From NCBI GenBank assembly GCA_026003755.1, contig BPHV01000002.1:558001-622000 (forward strand): a stretch of DNA of 64,000 nt. The letters run 5' to 3'. Position 1 is the stretch's first letter, and every line of letters starts with the position of its first letter. The DNA comes from Candidatus Roseilinea sp. Its GTDB lineage: Bacteria; Chloroflexota; Anaerolineae; J036; Brachytrichaceae. Position numbers and translations under genes: made by a program. Below are positions 8,868 through 19,993 of this stretch, piece after piece. Under the pieces are notes generated by a model. It saw nothing but the letters and a program-made list of their open reading frames with translations. It was not told where the DNA came from and searched no databases.

Positions 8868-8895
8868 AGTCTACCCCTTCAGAGGCTGTTGTCAA
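8868..8895 (-). promoter_or_regulatory. cimA promoter
   Basis: TTGACA (8895-8890) and TAGACT (8873-8868) on the minus strand with a 16-base spacer, close to the housekeeping sigma consensus. Predicted start is near 8861, a few bases before the leader-peptide ATG at 8854. This makes cimA a separate transcription unit from the ilv-leu operon upstream, although read-through cannot be excluded. Confidence 0.6.
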
Positions 8896-8901
8896 CTCCG
8901 T

Positions 8902-9129
8902 TCAAGCCTGCTTCTCCGTCCTGGCGCTCTGCTTCTCGGATATGCGGGCGCCGACCGCCAGCAGCAACACCCCCTGGCAGGCGCGGCCTACCTTCCAACC
9001 GCACGAAACAGCCAAACGTTCTGGCCTGTCCTAGACAGCCTGGAAGGCTGTCCCACAGATGATGCCGACCAGCAACAGGATCGCGCCCGACGAGCTGAGC
9101 AGCAGGCCGAAGCGTCGCAGGAAGACCAC
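8902..9129 (-). pseudogene. small one-TM membrane protein gene interrupted by a 78-bp element
   Basis: From a GTG at 9129, with GGAGG about 10 bases upstream and 18 bases after the preceding gene's stop, the frame reads MVFLRRFGLLLSSSGAILLL and then enters an inserted segment and stops at 9031. If bases 8980-9057 are removed the frame joins to QGVLLLAVGARISEKQSART and ends at 8902. The restored protein is about 49 aa with one long hydrophobic helix. The insert is a multiple of three but carries an in-frame stop. As it stands a 32-aa truncated product is encoded. It is the last gene before the cimA promoter. Function unknown. Confidence 0.45.
8980..9057. mobile_element. 78-bp MITE/REP-like insertion
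   Basis: Boundaries are inferred because removing exactly this piece restores a continuous reading frame through a membrane helix. It contains a 7-bp stem with a 3-base loop (9035-9051, ACAGCCT/AGGCTGT), and its two ends are loosely inverted copies (GGCCTACCTTCC near the left, GGGACAGCCTTCC read inward from the right). No transposase is present, so mobilisation would be in trans. No second copy was noticed in this window. Confidence 0.4.
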
Positions 9130-9147
9130 GCCGATCCGTCCTCCGTG

Positions 9148-9708
9148 TCAGTCGCCCTTTGCGCAGTCCGCGGCGAGCATCGCCTCCAGCGCGGCAAAGT
9201 TGCGCCGGAAGCGTTCCGGGTTGCGCTTTAGGCTCTCGCGCTCCACGCGGGGCATGATGTTATTGAAGGCTTGGCGCAGCATGTCCATCTCGATCTGGCC
9301 GGATTGCAGCAGCGCCAGCACGTCCTGGAAGTCGCCTTCGCGCCCGCGTTCGATTTTGCTGAGCGCCGTGCTGTAGAGGTCGAAGTGAAAAACGTCCACC
9401 TGGCCGAAGCGGCCGACGTGCTTGGCGCGCTCCTTCCAGCCCGCCGGCAACGGGATGAAGTCGCCGGGCGAGGCTTGCTCGACGTTGATCTGCAGCTCCT
9501 CTTTCAGTCGGCGCACCACCTGGGCAAACTCGGCCTCATGTTCGTCGTCCACTTCGTAATGGATGTCAATATCGAGCGATTGATCGCGCAGCCCTTCATA
9601 CACCAACGTCGTGCCGCCGACGAGATATACCCGCGCCGGGTGACGAAACTCGATGCCGAGCTTCACCAAGAAGTAGTGCACGCGTAGGCGGTCTATTGGC
9701 GGGCGCAT
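9148..9708 (-). CDS. nucleotidyltransferase-fold protein (DUF6036/AbiEii-like)
   Basis: 186 aa from the ATG at 9708; a TTG at 9732 has a good GGGAGG ribosome site and is a real alternative. The core is VYLVGGTTLVYEGLRDQSLDIDIHYEV: GG-(T)-x9-DxD, the signature of nucleotidyltransferase-fold proteins of the AbiEii/DUF6036 group. It then has FHFDLYSTALSKIERGREGDF, in which the LxKxxR-type segment is common in that group. Such proteins are often toxins or antitoxin-like partners. It is preceded at 1 base by an unrecognised 197-aa gene, suggesting a two-gene module appended to the end of the leu operon. Substrate and role are unknown. Confidence 0.65.
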   Translation of the reverse strand: MRPPIDRLRVHYFLVKLGIEFRHPARVYLVGGTTLVYEGLRDQSLDIDIHYEVDDEHEAEFAQVVRRLKEELQINVEQASPGDFIPLPAGWKERAKHVGRFGQVDVFHFDLYSTALSKIERGREGDFQDVLALLQSGQIEMDMLRQAFNNIMPRVERESLKRNPERFRRNFAALEAMLAADCAKGD

Positions 9709-9709
9709 G

Positions 9710-10300
9710 TTACTGAGGGGTGTCGCCCCCAACTCCCGCCTCCCGATTCGCAGGAGCGGTATGGGCAGTCAGCGGCGGGAAGTCGGGCGTCGCGCACGGC
9801 TGCTCGCACAGCAGATCCACCACCTGCTCGTAGGACGACCAGTCGTTATAAGCGCTGCGCTCAGTGAGGGCGCGCAAGCCCAACTCGCCGAACATCGCGT
9901 CGGCCGGCGGCAGCCCCATCTCGCGCGCGAAGCGTTCCTGGATCAACGGCGTCTCGCCCAAGTGCATCTTCAGCCGCGTGCGCCACATGCGCTGCAAATA
10001 CATCGCGGCGAGGTACTGCTTCCGGATTTCAGCGCGCGCTGCGTCGTCGAGCGCGACCGACGCCTGCCCCTGGACGAGGGCGGCGGCGCGCTCGGCCAGG
10101 GTGGGATGCGCCAGCAACAGGGCGGCCAGCGCGAAGCGCAGGCGCGCATCCGGGGATGCCGCCAAGCCGGCGATCAGCTCATCGTCGTCCAGCGGGCGCT
10201 CATCGCCGCGCGGCGTGGGCGCAAGATAACACAGGCCGCGCGCGTGCAAGGCGGCGACCAGCTCCTCGCGGCTGGCGGGGGGAGGTGTCATCGCGTTCAT
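9710..10300 (-). CDS. unrecognised soluble protein paired with NTase-fold gene
   Basis: About 196 aa from the ATG at 10300 (MNAMTPPPASREELVAALHARG); a GTG at 10327 would add nine residues. I do not recognise the family. It is rich in Ala, Leu and Arg and looks helical and cytoplasmic: no signal peptide or membrane segment. The middle has an alpha-helical run (LRFALAALLLAHPTLAERAAAL) and KQYLAAMYLQRMWRTRLKMH, which recalls helical partner proteins of nucleotidyltransferases. The last 20 residues are low complexity. It ends 1 base before the NTase-fold gene, so the two are probably co-translated. It follows leuD by 60 bases without a visible terminator. Confidence 0.6.
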   Translation of the reverse strand: MNAMTPPPASREELVAALHARGLCYLAPTPRGDERPLDDDELIAGLAASPDARLRFALAALLLAHPTLAERAAALVQGQASVALDDAARAEIRKQYLAAMYLQRMWRTRLKMHLGETPLIQERFAREMGLPPADAMFGELGLRALTERSAYNDWSSYEQVVDLLCEQPCATPDFPPLTAHTAPANREAGVGGDTPQ

Positions 10301-10360
10301 GTCGTCATCGCCAGCGCGATTATCCACCCAATGCCGCGCAGGTTATCGCTTGCGCAGCGC

Positions 10361-10951
10361 TCACTTGTGATGAGCCGCCTCGAAAGCCAGGATTTGGTCG
10401 GTCATGCGCAACACGTAGCCGATCTCGTCCACGCCGTTCAGCAGGCACGCCTTGCTGAAGGCATCAATCGGGAAGCCGACGGCGCGCCCATCGGGCAGGG
10501 TGAGCGTTTGCGCCGCCAGGTCAATCGTCACCTCGCAATCGGGGTCTTCTTCGCACAAGCGGAAGAGCTGTTGGTGGGTCAGCTTATCTACGATCACCGG
10601 CAGCAGGCGATTCTTCAGCGCGTTGTTGCGGAAGATGTCGGCGAACGAAGTGCTGATCACCGCGCGGAAGCCGTAGCCGGTCAACGCCCAGGGCGCGTGC
10701 TCGCGCGACGAGCCGCATCCGAAGTTGTCGCCGACCAGCAGCACCTGGCGGCCCTTCATCTCCGGGCGGTTGAGCACGAAGTCGGGTTTGGGGGTCCCGT
10801 CGGCGTCGTAGCGCCAGTCGGCGAACAGGTTGTCGCCCAGGCCGGCCTTGTCGGTCACCTTCAGGAAGCGCGCGGGGATGATCTGGTCGGTGTCTATGTT
10901 GTCCACCGGCAGCGGAACGATCTTGCTGGTGAGCGTTGTGAAGCAGGTCAT
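10361..10951 (-). CDS. leuD: 3-isopropylmalate dehydratase small subunit
   Basis: 196 aa. LeuD swivel-domain protein: [16 protein letters not shown] at the start, [17 protein letters not shown] in the middle, and [10 protein letters not shown] after it, all family signatures that shape the substrate pocket. With LeuC it isomerises 2-isopropylmalate to 3-isopropylmalate in leucine synthesis, and in organisms with CimA it usually also handles citramalate. Length is normal (about 195-200). It starts 36 bases after the leuC stop on the same strand. Confidence 0.96.
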   Translation of the reverse strand: MTCFTTLTSKIVPLPVDNIDTDQIIPARFLKVTDKAGLGDNLFADWRYDADGTPKPDFVLNRPEMKGRQVLLVGDNFGCGSSREHAPWALTGYGFRAVISTSFADIFRNNALKNRLLPVIVDKLTHQQLFRLCEEDPDCEVTIDLAAQTLTLPDGRAVGFPIDAFSKACLLNGVDEIGYVLRMTDQILAFEAAHHK

Positions 10952-10987
10952 AGTTGCCGATAGCGGGTTACTCGTTGCGCGGAGCGG

Positions 10988-12406
10988 TTACTGCAGCAGC
11001 GTCCGCGCGTCGGTGATGACGCCGGTGATGGCGGTGGCGGCGGCGGTCAGCGGCGAGGCCAGGAAGGTGCGCCCGCCTTTGCCCTGGCGGCCCTCGAAGT
11101 TGCGATTGCTGGTGCTGATAGCGTACTGGCCGGGTTCGAGCTGGTCGCCGTTCATGGCGATGCACATGCTGCAGCCCGGCTCGCGCCACTCCGCGCCGGC
11201 GGCCAGGAAGATCTCGTGGAGTCCTTCGCGCTCGGCTTGCCGCTTCACCTGAGCGCTGCCGGGCACCACCATGACGCGCACGCCTTCCTTCACCTTGCGC
11301 CCCTTCAACAAACGGGCCGCTTCGCGCAAGTCGCTGATGCGCGAGTTGGTGCAACTGCCGATGAACACCACGTCCACCGGGTGGCCCAGCAACGGCTGGT
11401 TGGGCCGCAGGCCCATGTAGGCCAGCGCCTTCTGCAGCGCCGCTTTGTGCGCCGGATCGCCGACCTGGTCGGGGTCGGGCACGCGGCCGGTGATCGGCAT
11501 CCCCATGCCGGGGTTGGTGCCGTAGGTGATCATCGGCTCGAGCGCGCCGGCGTCGAGCGAGATCTCGGCGTCGTAGCGGGCGCCCTCATCCGTGGGGAGG
11601 GTGCGCCAGTAGGCCAGCGCGCGATCCCAATCTGCGCCCTTCGGGGCAAACTCGCGACCGGCCATCCACTCAAAGGTGGTGTCGTCGGGGGCGATCATGC
11701 CGGCGCGGCTGCCCCCCTCGATGCTCATATTGCAGATGGTCATCCGTTCTTCCATCGAGAGCCGGCGGATGGCCTCGCCGGTGTATTCAAACACATAGCC
11801 GGTGCCTGCGCCCACGCCGTACTTGGCGATGAGGCCCAGGATGATGTCCTTGGCCGTGACGCCGGGCTTGAGCGCGCCGTCAATGCGCACGTTCATCGTC
11901 TTGGGTTTGCGCTGCAACAGGCACTGGGTGGCCAGCACCATCTCCACCTCGCTGGTGCCGATGCCAAAGCCGAGCGCGCCGAAGGCGCCGTGGGTCGCGG
12001 TATGGCTATCGCCGCACACGATGGTCATGCCCGGCTGGGTCAGTCCCAGCTCCGGGCCGATCACGTGCACGATGCCTTGCTTGTCGGCACCGGTCTTGAT
12101 GCCGTAGAGCGTAATGCCGTTCTCGGCGGCGTTGCGCTCCATCATCTCGATCTGCTTGCGCGCCATCTCGTCCACAATCGGCAGGCGGCGGTCGTGCGTG
12201 GGGATGCCGTGATCGAGCGTGGCGAAGGTGCGGTCGGGCCGACGCACCTTCAAGCCGCGGCGCCGTAAGCCCTCGAAGGCCTGCGGCGAGGTCACCTCGT
12301 GCACCAGGTGGAGATCAATGTAGAGGACGGCCGGGCTGTCCGGCTCTTGCGCCACGACGTGCGCATCCCAAATCTTTTCAAAGAGCGTTCGAGGTCGGTC
12401 GTTCAT
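10988..12406 (-). CDS. leuC: 3-isopropylmalate dehydratase large subunit
   Basis: 472 aa, full length. Aconitase-family subunit: [47 protein letters not shown] and GCSMCIAMN provide the three cluster-binding cysteines of the 4Fe-4S centre (one in SCTNS, two in CSMC). Works with leuD, which follows. The start [14 protein letters not shown] sits 6 bases after the racemase-family gene. The final residues (ITDARTLLQ) are normal. Intact and probably functional. Confidence 0.97.
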   Translation of the reverse strand: MNDRPRTLFEKIWDAHVVAQEPDSPAVLYIDLHLVHEVTSPQAFEGLRRRGLKVRRPDRTFATLDHGIPTHDRRLPIVDEMARKQIEMMERNAAENGITLYGIKTGADKQGIVHVIGPELGLTQPGMTIVCGDSHTATHGAFGALGFGIGTSEVEMVLATQCLLQRKPKTMNVRIDGALKPGVTAKDIILGLIAKYGVGAGTGYVFEYTGEAIRRLSMEERMTICNMSIEGGSRAGMIAPDDTTFEWMAGREFAPKGADWDRALAYWRTLPTDEGARYDAEISLDAGALEPMITYGTNPGMGMPITGRVPDPDQVGDPAHKAALQKALAYMGLRPNQPLLGHPVDVVFIGSCTNSRISDLREAARLLKGRKVKEGVRVMVVPGSAQVKRQAEREGLHEIFLAAGAEWREPGCSMCIAMNGDQLEPGQYAISTSNRNFEGRQGKGGRTFLASPLTAAATAITGVITDARTLLQ

Positions 12407-12412
12407 AGCCGG

Positions 12413-13102
12413 TCAGGATTCTAAGAGATTGGATTGTGCTCCGGAAGATGAGGTGTCTGACAGGCGCGCCCGATACGCGCGCGCGGCGGCTTCCACCCCC
12501 AACCGGGGGCTGCTCAAGACGGGGCAGGGCAGGTCGGCGCACAGCGGCTCGGCGACGGCCATGCTGGCCTGCGCCAGCACGATCGCGTCGAACCGGTCGC
12601 GTGCGCAGGCTTCGGCCAAGGCGGCGGCGATCTCGCGGGCATAGCCGGCTGGGTCGCCGCGCTCGATCAACGGCCACGCCGATGGGATGAACAGCGCGCA
12701 GGTCTCGACCGCCTTGTCGGCTTGCCGCGCGACGTCCTGGATCAGCGCCTGGGTTGGGGCCAACGTGCTCTGCAGGGTGGCCGCGATGGCGATGCGGCGG
12801 CCCAGCGACACAGCGCGCTCGGCCATCGGGCGATCCACGCGCATCACGCACGCGCCGGATTGCTCGGCCAGCCCGCCGATCGAAGAGCAAGTGCACAGCA
12901 CGAAAGACTGCGGGCCGGTGAGCGGGGCGAGAGCGGCGCGCACGCGCGCGATCGTCGCCGGCGTCACGGCGCCGGCGTCGCGCACCTCGCGCAGGATCGC
13001 CTCATCCACGACGTGGCGCGCGGGTATGTCCGGCGCAAGTTGCTTGAGCAGCGCGTCGAATAGCGCGACGTTGGACGCGGCGGTGTGGAAGAGCGTGAGC
13101 AT
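12413..13102 (-). CDS. aspartate/glutamate racemase-superfamily protein
   Basis: 229 aa. Two-domain Asp/Glu/hydantoin racemase fold. The first active-site cysteine is in FVLCTCSSIGGLAE; the second, usually in a GCT-like motif near residue 190, is replaced here by VLAQASMAVAEPL. Enzymes with only one of the two cysteines include arylmalonate decarboxylase-type members, so racemisation is not assured. It sits between leuA (stop 13106, 3 bases away) and leuC (start 12406), inside a leucine operon where no racemase is needed. This placement suggests either a passenger gene or an unknown link to branched-chain metabolites. Substrate unknown. Confidence 0.72.
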   Translation of the reverse strand: MLTLFHTAASNVALFDALLKQLAPDIPARHVVDEAILREVRDAGAVTPATIARVRAALAPLTGPQSFVLCTCSSIGGLAEQSGACVMRVDRPMAERAVSLGRRIAIAATLQSTLAPTQALIQDVARQADKAVETCALFIPSAWPLIERGDPAGYAREIAAALAEACARDRFDAIVLAQASMAVAEPLCADLPCPVLSSPRLGVEAAARAYRARLSDTSSSGAQSNLLES

Positions 13103-13105
13103 GCG

Positions 13106-14691
13106 CTAGACGGACTCGGCCATGGGCCGGCGCGCCAGTTGCGTGCGCTGCAAGCCGCGATTCACCGCAGCCAGATAGGCCTTGCCGCTGGCGACGAGCG
13201 TGTCGGTATCGGCGCTGCGCCCGCTGAAGACGTACTTCTTGCCCTCGCTGTCGCTCATCTCCACGCGGATGGTGACGTGCGCGATGGCGTCTATCCCCTC
13301 GGTCACGGCATGTACGTGGAACTCCACGAGCTTAGCGTTGGCGCCGGTGATGCGATTGATGCAATTGCACACGGCGTTGACCGGCCCGTTGCCAAGCGCG
13401 GCGTCCTCGCGCCGTTCGCCATCCTGATCAATCAGGCGCACGCTGGCGACCGGCGTATTGCCCGTGCCGGTGGCGACGTGCAACTCGTCCAGTTTGAACA
13501 AATCGTTGCCCAAACTCTCAAACTGATCGGTGAGCAGCGCCTCAATGTCGGCGTCGCTGACCACCTTCTTCTTGTCACACAACGCCTTGAAGCGCTCGAA
13601 GGCCTTGTCCAGCTCGTCGCGGTTCAGGTCGTAGCCCATTTGCCGCAGCCGGTCGGCGAAGGCATGGCGGCCGCTGTGCTTGCCCAACACCAGGTTGGTG
13701 CTGTTCCAGCCCACGTCCTCCGGCCGCATGATCTCGTAGGTCAGCGGATTCTTCAACATGCCATCCTGGTGAATGCCGGCTTCGTGGGCGAAAGCGTTGG
13801 CACCGACGATGGCCTTGTTCGGTTGCACCGGGATCGACGTCAGGCTGCTCACCATCTTGCTGGTGCGCACCAACTGCGTGGTGTCGATGTTCGTGTAGAG
13901 TCCGCCGAAGAACTGCGGGCGGGTCTTCAGCGCCATCACCACTTCTTCGAGGCTGGTGTTGCCGGCGCGTTCCCCGATGCCGTTGATGGTGACCTCGGCC
14001 TGCCGCGCGCCGGCTTTGATGCCGGCCAACGTGTTGGCCGTGGCCATGCCCAGGTCGTTGTGGCAATGCACGCTGACGATCACCTTGCCCTCTTTGATGC
14101 CGGGGACGTTGTTGATGATGCCCTCGATGAGCTGGCCGTATTCCTGCGGCGTGCAGTAGCCCACGGTATCGGGGATGTTCAGCGTGGTTGCGCCGGCTTG
14201 CACGGCAACGCTCAGCACTTGCCAGAGGAACTCCGGGTCGCTGCGGCCGGCGTCCTCCGGCGAAAACTCCACATCGTCGCAGAAGCTCTTGGCATACGAG
14301 ACGAACTCGCCCACCTGCTCGATGCAGTCGTTGCGGCTGATCTTGAGCTTGTACTTCAAGTGGATGTCGCTGGTGGCCAGGAAGGTGTGGATGCGCGGCC
14401 GCTTGGCCCACTGCACGGCGCTCCACGCCTGTTCGATGTCCTTCTTGGCGCAACGGGCGAGGCTGGCGATCACAGGCGGTTGATCAAGCTGGCCAACCTC
14501 CTGAGCGATTCGGCTGACCGCCTCGAAGTCGCCGGGCGAGGCGATCGCAAAGCCGGCCTCGATGATGTCCACGCCCAGGCGGGCGAGCTGGCGCGCGATC
14601 TCCAGCTTTTCGGCCAGGTTCAGCGTTGCGCCGGGCGATTGCTCGCCGTCGCGCAGGGTGGTGTCGAAGATCAATACACGGTTTGGGTCGT

Positions 14692-14695
<4 letters not shown>
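13106..14695 (-). CDS. leuA: 2-isopropylmalate synthase
   Basis: 529 aa. Catalyses the first step of leucine synthesis from acetyl-CoA and 2-oxoisovalerate. Motifs: [35 protein letters not shown] (metal-binding HxH), [17 protein letters not shown], and [21 protein letters not shown]. The C-terminal regulatory dimer domain (about 395-529) that mediates leucine feedback is complete. The start codon overlaps the stop of the ABC ATPase gene upstream (ATGA at 14692-14695), so translation is coupled. Clearly distinct from cimA at 7053 by the DGEQSPG start and the MLKNP segment. Confidence 0.97.
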
Positions 14696-16326
<1,631 letters not shown>

Positions 16327-16363
16327 TGCCCGTCCCCTCATCCCCGGGTGGCCCTGTCTTCAA

Positions 16364-17937
<1,574 letters not shown>

Positions 17938-17956
17938 GGTGCTCCTGTACGAATGG

Positions 17957-19708
17957 CTAGCGCGCTTTCTCCTTCATGAATTCCATCCCGCCGCCGAGCG
18001 CCGCAGGCTGGATCGGGCGTCGGGTCATCTCGTTCAGCGACTTGCCGGGCTGGATCATGGGGAAGACGTTCGTCTCCTTCTCCACGACGAACTCGATCAG
18101 CACCGGGCCTTTGTGTTCACGGGCGCGGCGGATGACTTCGCGCGCCTCCTTGATGTTCGTCGCCCGCAAGCCGCACATGCCGTAGGCCTGCGCCAGCTTG
18201 ACGAAGTCCGGCGTCCACATCTCCACAGCGGAGTAGCGATGGTTGTGCATCAGCTCCTGCCACTGGCGCACCATGCCGAGGAAGTTGTTGTTGATGATGG
18301 CGATTTTGATGTCCAGCTTCTCCTGCATCACGGTGGCCAGCTCAGGGATGCTCATCTGGAAGCCGCCGTCGCCGGCGATGGCCCACACCTCATCATCCGG
18401 CCGGCCGAACTTGGCGCCGATCGCCGCCGGCAGCGCGAAGCCCATCGTGCCCAATCCGCCGCTGGTGATCAACTGGTTCTTGCGCGTGTGCTGGAAGTAT
18501 TGCGTCTCCCACATTTGGTGCTGGCCGACGTCGGTGCAGATGGTGCACTCGCCCTTCGTCTCCTCCCAGATCGCGCGCATCACATGCGGCGCAAGCAACA
18601 TGTCGTCCGGCAGCGCGACGTTGAGCACGTCGCGCGCCTGGGTGTCGGCGCGCCATTCGTTGATCTGCTCCATCCAGGCCGGGTAGCTGCGCTTCTCGAT
18701 CATCGGCGTCAGCTCACGCAGCACATCCTTGACGCTGGCGACGATGCCCACATCGGCCGGCACGTTCTTATTGATCTCGGCGGCGTCAATGTCCACGTGG
18801 ATCACGCGGGCGTTCTTGGCATAGGTCTTGAGGTTGCCGGTCACCCGGTCGTCGAAGCGCATGCCCAGGGCGATCAGCAGATCGGCGTTGGCGATGGCCT
18901 GATTGACATACGCTTCGCCATGCATGCCCATCATGCGCAAGTTCAGCGGATGGTCCTCGCTCAACACGCCGATGCCGAGCAGCGTGGTGGCTACCGGAAT
19001 GCCGGATTTCTCCACGAACGCGCGGAATTCCTCGTGGGCGTTGCCGTGCTTGATGCCCTGGCCGGCCAAGATGATCGGCCGGCGCGCGTGGTCAATCAGC
19101 TCTTTGGCGCGCTGCAACAGCGCCGGGATGTCCTGGCGCCCGTGGGGTTTGATGGCGCGATAGCCCCGCATCTGCACGCTGGCGATCGGCTCGTAGTCCA
19201 CCATCTTCTGCTGGACGTCCTTACAGATGTCCACCAGCACCGGGCCGGGCCGGCCGCTGCGCGCGATGTAGAACGCCTCGGCCATCACCTGCGGCAGCTC
19301 GTTCACGTCCATCACCAGGTAATTGTGCTTGGTGATCGGCAGCGTCACGCCGGTCACGTCGGTCTCCTGAAAGGCGTCCGAGCCGACGAGATAGGACGCG
19401 ACCTGGCCGGTGATGGCCACCACCGCCGACGAATCCATCATGGCGTTGGCCAGGCCGGTGACCAGGTTGGTTGCGCCGGGGCCAGATGTGGCCATACATA
19501 CGCCGACTTTGCCCGTAGCGCGGAAATAGGCGTCCGCAGCGAGCGCCGCGTTCTCTTCGTGGCGGACGAGGACGTGATGCACGCGGTCCTGATAGTCCAC
19601 CAGAGCATCGTAGGTGGGCAAAATGGCGCCGCCGGGGTAACCGAATACCACGTTCGTGCCTTGTTGAATGATCGTCTCCCAAATCACTTGTGCGCCGGTC
19701 AGTTTCAT
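17957..19708 (-). CDS. ilvB: acetolactate synthase large subunit
   Basis: 583 aa. ThDP-dependent enzyme making acetolactate and acetohydroxybutyrate for Val/Leu/Ile. VFGYPGGAILPTYDAL, VRHEENAALAADAYFRATGKVGVC with the catalytic Glu in HEENAA, SGPGATNLVTGLANA, and the ThDP/Mg motif GDGGFQMSIPELAT with NNNFLGMVRQWQ. The ATG at 19708 (MKLTGAQVIWETI) was chosen because GAGGAG lies six bases upstream; the ATG six bases earlier is too close to that site. First structural gene of the operon, preceded by a leader-peptide attenuator and a strong promoter. Confidence 0.97.
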   Translation of the reverse strand: MKLTGAQVIWETIIQQGTNVVFGYPGGAILPTYDALVDYQDRVHHVLVRHEENAALAADAYFRATGKVGVCMATSGPGATNLVTGLANAMMDSSAVVAITGQVASYLVGSDAFQETDVTGVTLPITKHNYLVMDVNELPQVMAEAFYIARSGRPGPVLVDICKDVQQKMVDYEPIASVQMRGYRAIKPHGRQDIPALLQRAKELIDHARRPIILAGQGIKHGNAHEEFRAFVEKSGIPVATTLLGIGVLSEDHPLNLRMMGMHGEAYVNQAIANADLLIALGMRFDDRVTGNLKTYAKNARVIHVDIDAAEINKNVPADVGIVASVKDVLRELTPMIEKRSYPAWMEQINEWRADTQARDVLNVALPDDMLLAPHVMRAIWEETKGECTICTDVGQHQMWETQYFQHTRKNQLITSGGLGTMGFALPAAIGAKFGRPDDEVWAIAGDGGFQMSIPELATVMQEKLDIKIAIINNNFLGMVRQWQELMHNHRYSAVEMWTPDFVKLAQAYGMCGLRATNIKEAREVIRRAREHKGPVLIEFVVEKETNVFPMIQPGKSLNEMTRRPIQPAALGGGMEFMKEKAR

Positions 19709-19772
19709 GTTCATCTCCTCTTCATTCAGCCCGCAGCCTTCCTCATACGACTTTAACGGCTCGCAGGTTAAC

Positions 19773-19803
19773 AAAAAAGCCCTCCGTTTAGGAGGGCTTT
19801 TCT
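19773..19803 (-). terminator. intrinsic terminator of the ilvB attenuator
   Basis: On the minus strand GCCCTCC - TAAAC - GGAGGGC followed by six T, with a run of A on the 5' side: a compact 7-bp GC stem extended by A-U pairs, with a proper U tract. It lies between the leader ORF (stop 19821) and ilvB (start 19708), so termination here silences the operon. Confidence 0.85.
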
Positions 19804-19850
19804 ATACCTATGGATGTGCGCTAGGCTCGCACAGTCGCCATCCTAAACGG
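19784..19850 (-). promoter_or_regulatory. antiterminator pairing of the ilvB attenuator
   Basis: RNA segment 19850-19841 (CCGUUUAGGA) is exactly complementary over 10 bases to 19793-19784 (UCCUAAACGG), which is the 5' arm plus loop of the terminator. The two structures exclude each other. The upstream strand lies in codons 27-29 of the leader ORF, behind the Leu/Val run. A third hairpin (19811-19843, core UGUGCG/CGCACA) sequesters the end of the antiterminator strand and holds the leader stop codon in its loop. Confidence 0.75.
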
Positions 19851-19928
19851 GTTATGCTCCAGGTCGCTAAGGACGAGGAGCGCGCTAATAACTAGGACGA
19901 CGACGAGCAAGCCGCTCATATTCAACAT
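19821..19928 (-). CDS. Leu/Val-rich leader peptide of the ilvB operon (attenuation)
   Basis: 35-aa ORF, ATG 19928, TAG at 19821-19823; a second in-frame ATG is at 19919. It starts MLNMSGLLVVVLVISALLVL: 12 of residues 7-20 are Leu, Val or Ile, the end products of the operon. The C-terminal part (DLEHNPFRMATVRA) is not biased; its codons 27-29 form the antiterminator strand. A stalled ribosome in the Leu/Val run would leave that strand free. An ordinary translating ribosome would clear the region and let the terminator at 19773-19803 form. The promoter's predicted start is at or within two bases of the first ATG, so the peptide is either leaderless or begins at the second ATG. Confidence 0.8.
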   Translation of the reverse strand: MLNMSGLLVVVLVISALLVLSDLEHNPFRMATVRA

Positions 19929-19932
19929 TGCC

Positions 19933-19962
19933 TTTATACCCGTTTGCCTGCCGACCTGTCAA
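19933..19962 (-). promoter_or_regulatory. ilvB operon promoter
   Basis: TTGACA (19962-19957) and TATAAA (19938-19933) on the minus strand with an 18-base spacer: near-consensus. Start of transcription expected about 19926-19928. It overlaps the divergent promoter of the GntR-family gene (19944-19972), and the -35 is 15 bases from the palindromic operator, so one regulator could control both. Confidence 0.75.
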
Positions 19963-19972
19963 CGACTACAAT
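19944..19972 (+). promoter_or_regulatory. promoter of the GntR-family regulator
   Basis: TTGCCT (19944-19949), 17-base spacer, TACAAT (19967-19972). Transcription would start near 19979, inside the palindrome at 19977-19991 and about 15 bases before the ATG at 19994. Overlaps the ilvB promoter on the opposite strand. Confidence 0.6.
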
Positions 19973-19976
19973 GGCC

Positions 19977-19991
19977 ACCTGTAAGACAGGT
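19977..19991. promoter_or_regulatory. palindromic operator, FadR/GntR type
   Basis: ACCTGT-AAG-ACAGGT, a perfect 6-3-6 inverted repeat ending 2 bases before the regulator's start codon and covering its predicted transcription start. The core TGTnnnACA matches the general FadR-subfamily operator form. A half site ACCTGTC occurs at 19954-19960, beside the ilvB -35. Autorepression is the simplest reading. Confidence 0.65.
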
Positions 19992-19993
19992 CT

